Positions 61,375 to 64,000 of a stretch of 64,000 bases of DNA are shown piece by piece. The translations under genes and the position numbers were made by a program. The notes beneath the pieces were generated by a model. The model searched no databases. It was given only the letters and a program-made list of their open reading frames with translations, and was not told the origin of the DNA. The DNA comes from Nitrospira sp. CR1.1 (lineage in GTDB: Bacteria; Nitrospirota; Nitrospiria; Nitrospirales; Nitrospiraceae), in contig WIAF01000001.1 in NCBI GenBank assembly GCA_014055465.1, forward strand, positions 682,001-746,000, in the 5' to 3' direction. Position 1 is the stretch's first letter, and every line of letters starts with the position of its first letter.

Positions 61375-62244
61375 ATGGCCAATAAGAGCAAACGATTGGA
61401 TGTAAACGTCGCGGGCAATTTCTATGTCGATGCCACCTGCATCAATTGCGATGCCTGCCGCCAGCTGGCCCCTTCCAGCTTCGAGGAGGTCGGAGACTAC
61501 TCTGCCGTCCTGCATCAACCGGTCAGCGACCAGGAGACCAGGGAGGCCTACCGCGCCCTCCTCGCCTGCCCGACCGGTTCGATCGGAACTGAACAGAGCG
61601 ACAACATCCTGCTACAGGCGGCCAAGGCCGACTTCCCGCTACCAGTCGAAGGTGATGTGTACTATTGCGGGTTCAATTCAGAAACGTCCTTTGGCGCGAA
61701 CAGCTTCTTTGTACAGCATCCGGAGGGGAACTGGTTGATCGATTCGCCGCGGTATCTCAAATCGCTGGTCGAGGCCTTCGACCGGATGGGAGGCGTTGCG
61801 CAGATCTTCCTGACGCATGAAGACGACGTGGCTGATGCTGCTCGATACGCGCAGCGATTCGGAGCGAAACGAATCATTCATCGCGAAGATGCGCATGCGA
61901 TGCCCGATGCAGAAGTGATCATCGATGGTGGGCATGCCCAATCCTATGGCGACCTGTTTCACATCATTCCCGTCCCCGGCCATACCGCAGGCAGCCTCTG
62001 TCTACTGTACCGGAACCGGTTCTTGTTTACGGGGGATCACCTCTGGTGGGAGCCGGAGACCAACGAGTTGGCCTCTCCGCGGCAATTGGTCTGGGACTCG
62101 GAGGCGTTGCGTCGATCCATTGAAACCCTGGCAGCCTACCCGTTCGAATGGGTGCTGGCCGGTCATGGAGGGCGGATACACTTGTCTCAACACGCGATGC
62201 GTGCAGCGCTCGACGATTTGCTCCTTCGCAGACAACGAGTTTGA
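61375..62244 (+). CDS. Ferredoxin-metallo-beta-lactamase fusion protein
   Basis: 289 residues; GAGG upstream. The N-terminal ~75 residues form a [4Fe-4S] ferredoxin domain (CINCDACRQLAPSSF, LLACPTGSIG). The MBL-fold part has HEDDVADAARYA where the HxHxDH motif is expected, then PVPGHTAGSLCLLY and LFTGDHLWW. The metal site is partly altered, as in a known subgroup reading HxxDD. An Fe-S cluster attached to a hydrolase suggests a redox-coupled function; substrate unknown. Confidence 0.85.
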   Translation: MANKSKRLDVNVAGNFYVDATCINCDACRQLAPSSFEEVGDYSAVLHQPVSDQETREAYRALLACPTGSIGTEQSDNILLQAAKADFPLPVEGDVYYCGFNSETSFGANSFFVQHPEGNWLIDSPRYLKSLVEAFDRMGGVAQIFLTHEDDVADAARYAQRFGAKRIIHREDAHAMPDAEVIIDGGHAQSYGDLFHIIPVPGHTAGSLCLLYRNRFLFTGDHLWWEPETNELASPRQLVWDSEALRRSIETLAAYPFEWVLAGHGGRIHLSQHAMRAALDDLLLRRQRV

Positions 62245-62253
62245 CGCTGACGC

Positions 62254-63168
62254 TCAGGCCGTTGCGGAGATCGGCTCCAGTCCCGGGATCTTTACCATCC
62301 CCACCGCATCCTGAATCGCCGTCATGACGGCCGGCCTCGCAAATCCTTTGCGCCAAGCCAGGGCGATGCGCCGCTCGGGCACCGGTTTCGTGAACTTCAA
62401 CACGGCCAGCCTCTTGTTCAGATGTCGGCTGGTGACGGCGCTGCAGGGCATCACAGTAATGCCGAGCCCTGACGCGACCATCTGCCGAATCGTCTCCAGC
62501 GAATTCCCCTGCAACCCTTCCGAATCCGATCGGCTTAGTTCCGGACAGGCCTCCAGCACTTGGTGCCTGAAACAATGACCTGCATGGGGCAGCAGGACGC
62601 GTTCACTGGTCATGGCCGAGGGATCGATTGTCCCCTTTTTTGCCAGCCGATGATCCGCGGGTACGACGGCCTTGAACGGTTCATCATACAGGGGCTGCAC
62701 CAGGATGCCCGGCTCCTCAAACGGCAGGGCGATCATGATGACGTCCAGTTTTCCGCTCTTCAACATGGCCGTCAGATTCACCGTTAAATTCTCCTCGATC
62801 TCCAGCGGCATCTCCGGCGCCCGCTTGTGGAGCAGGGGTACGAGGTCGGGTAGCAGATACGGGCCTACCGTCGCAATGGCGCCGAGCCGCAACGCTCCTA
62901 CCAGCTGATTCTTGCCCTGGGCCGCGAGCAGTTTGATGTGATCCACTTCCTCAAGCACCCGCTGAGCCTGGTGCACGATCTGTTCTCCCAGTGGCGTGAG
63001 CACCGCCTGATTTCTGCGCCGCTCAAAGATCGCCACGCCCAATTCACCCTCCAACTTCTTGATGGCCAGACTCAATGCCGGTTGCGTCACGAAAGTTCGC
63101 TCGGCCGCCCGGCCAAAATGCCGTTCCTGCGCAAGGGCGACAATGTATTGCAGCTCGGTGAGCGTCAT
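62254..63168 (-). CDS. oxyR: OxyR-type LysR family transcriptional regulator
   Basis: 304 residues. N-terminal winged helix ([27 protein letters not shown], in parts) and LysR substrate-binding domain. Two cysteines nine residues apart in [16 protein letters not shown] match the peroxide-sensing Cys199/Cys208 pair of OxyR. It is divergent from the lipoprotein and cytochrome c peroxidase genes, a likely target. Confidence 0.85.
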   Translation of the reverse strand: MTLTELQYIVALAQERHFGRAAERTFVTQPALSLAIKKLEGELGVAIFERRRNQAVLTPLGEQIVHQAQRVLEEVDHIKLLAAQGKNQLVGALRLGAIATVGPYLLPDLVPLLHKRAPEMPLEIEENLTVNLTAMLKSGKLDVIMIALPFEEPGILVQPLYDEPFKAVVPADHRLAKKGTIDPSAMTSERVLLPHAGHCFRHQVLEACPELSRSDSEGLQGNSLETIRQMVASGLGITVMPCSAVTSRHLNKRLAVLKFTKPVPERRIALAWRKGFARPAVMTAIQDAVGMVKIPGLEPISATA

Positions 63169-63294
63169 GGACCGGAAAGCCTCAATGATAAGCTTATCTA
63201 ATCGTCTGGTAATACACTATCAATTGGACTGATGATTCCGCAACCGGTATCGTGCCGTCAATCAGATCGTAACCATGCAACAAGGAGGCGACGT
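63169..63294. promoter_or_regulatory. OxyR/peroxidase intergenic control region with perfect palindrome
   Basis: Contains the 12-bp palindrome GATAAGCTTATC (63187-63198) near the oxyR start, resembling the ATAG-type half-sites of OxyR only partly. AAGGAGG at 63280 is the ribosome-binding site of the next gene. Confidence 0.4.
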
Positions 63295-63501
63295 ATGCGA
63301 CAGGTCGTAGCCCTCATAGGGATCGGGTGTTTCATGGTCCCGTTGCAGGGATGTGCTGCGCCGGCAAAACACGCCGGTCATGAGACGGTGACTTTTGCGG
63401 AAGACCAAGGCAGGGCTCTGCCAGATGACGCATTCGCCAAGAAGGTCGGACAACACCTAGATCGACAGGACCGGCCCGGTACGACGTTGATGTTTCGATG
63501 A
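63295..63501 (+). CDS. Small lipoprotein, 68 aa
   Basis: ATG with AAGGAGG upstream. A signal sequence ends in the lipobox LQGC (Cys20). The mature part is short and charged. Function unknown; it lies 44 bases before the cytochrome c peroxidase and is probably co-expressed with it. Confidence 0.65.
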   Translation: MRQVVALIGIGCFMVPLQGCAAPAKHAGHETVTFAEDQGRALPDDAFAKKVGQHLDRQDRPGTTLMFR

Positions 63502-63545
63502 TCACTGTGTGACTCGCATCGAAAGGGAAAGGAGAAGGAGGAGCC

Positions 63546-64000
63546 ATGGGAACGAGAAGGATGAGATGGGTCGCGGGGATGGCGGCAAGTGTCATGGTCG
63601 GGGCGATGGGCCTGGCGGCCACGAAAGTCATGGGTGATTCGTCTGCGCCGCCCCCTGGAGGTTCTATCGTGATCACGCAGACGGTGCCGCTGGGATTGGA
63701 GGATCCTGCGGCCTACATTCCTGCCGATAATCCGCAGACAGCCAAGAAGATCGAGCTGGGGCGAATTCTGTTTTTTGATAAGCGGCTGTCCAAGACCAAC
63801 ACCGTGGCCTGCGCGAACTGCCACATGCCTGGATTAGCGTTCACCGACGGACAGGCCGTCTCTATGGGAATCAATCGACTGCAGGGTGGTCGCAGCGCCC
63901 CCACAGCCATCAACCGCGTCTATAGCAAGGTGCAATTTTGGGATGGGCGCGCCCAGACTCTGGAAGAACAATCGACGGGGCCGTTTATCAATCCGGTGGA
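63546..64000 (+). CDS. Di-haem cytochrome c peroxidase (MauG/CcpA family), N-terminal part
   Basis: About 151 codons from the ATG at 63546, continuing beyond the right edge. An N-terminal membrane/signal segment is followed by LGRILFFDKRLSKTNTVACANCH, whose CANCH is the first haem c site, then NRVYSKVQFWDGRA as in bacterial cytochrome c peroxidases. Periplasmic, reduces hydrogen peroxide using two haems c. AAAGGAGAAGGAGG upstream. The second haem motif is outside the window. Confidence 0.9.
   Translation, partial: MGTRRMRWVAGMAASVMVGAMGLAATKVMGDSSAPPPGGSIVITQTVPLGLEDPAAYIPADNPQTAKKIELGRILFFDKRLSKTNTVACANCHMPGLAFTDGQAVSMGINRLQGGRSAPTAINRVYSKVQFWDGRAQTLEEQSTGPFINPV

Overview
This is a gene-dense, GC-rich bacterial chromosomal window. 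It carries the replication-initiation region: hisS, three small DsrE-like genes, dnaA, dnaN, gyrB, gyrA and a DciA-type gene. The gene content (an energy-coupled inorganic-carbon accumulation operon, an NDH-2-like oxidoreductase, many small redox proteins and a di-haem peroxidase next to an OxyR-like gene) and the compact style suggest an autotrophic Nitrospira-like (Nitrospirota) bacterium. That assignment is recognition and inference; no 16S rRNA or other phylogenetic marker was compared.

Layout. 1-9.8 kb: a partial ettA, a SYLF lipid-binding protein, a four-gene minus-strand operon (two alpha/beta hydrolases, a 55-residue cysteine-rich protein, a HugZ-like protein), a 1093-residue membrane protein of unknown function, selO and a DUF2294 gene. 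9.8-16.9 kb: the DAB operon (two proton-channel-type membrane subunits, DabA, a P-II-like protein), preceded by a leader that ends in an intrinsic terminator just before the first start codon. 17-19.2 kb: a convergent type II restriction-modification pair. 19.3-21.8 kb: a TPR protein and a double-domain ThyX-like protein. 22-33.7 kb: hisS, the DsrE trio, the origin region, the replication genes and dciA. 33.7-41 kb: smpB and a run of redox and detoxification genes ending at a sigma-54 activator at 41.2 kb. 43.5-48.9 kb: an HlyD/ABC-2 export operon. 49.3-54 kb: small stress-type genes interspersed with gene relics. 54.1-64 kb: a polyphosphate-glucokinase-like gene, an NDH-2/cNMP/CBS fusion, assorted enzymes, an OxyR-like regulator and a truncated cytochrome c peroxidase.

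How it fits together. Most genes flanking the origin on its right read away from it. Two AT-rich or box-rich segments upstream of dnaA look like a bipartite origin; the left one has DnaA boxes followed by TAG trios and an AT-rich stretch. The DAB operon would feed carbon fixation. The 34-54 kb accessory part looks like a redox and electrophile-stress island that grows by duplication and decays: two DoxX paralogues, plus 3' relics of a Spy-like, an ABM and an alcohol dehydrogenase gene.

The observations most worth following are the DAB leader attenuator, the origin architecture, a 119-bp dispersed repeat whose ends differ between copies yet remain complementary, the promoter-embedded operator of the methyltransferase, and the large unknown membrane protein. 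No rRNA, tRNA, CRISPR array or transposase gene was recognised.
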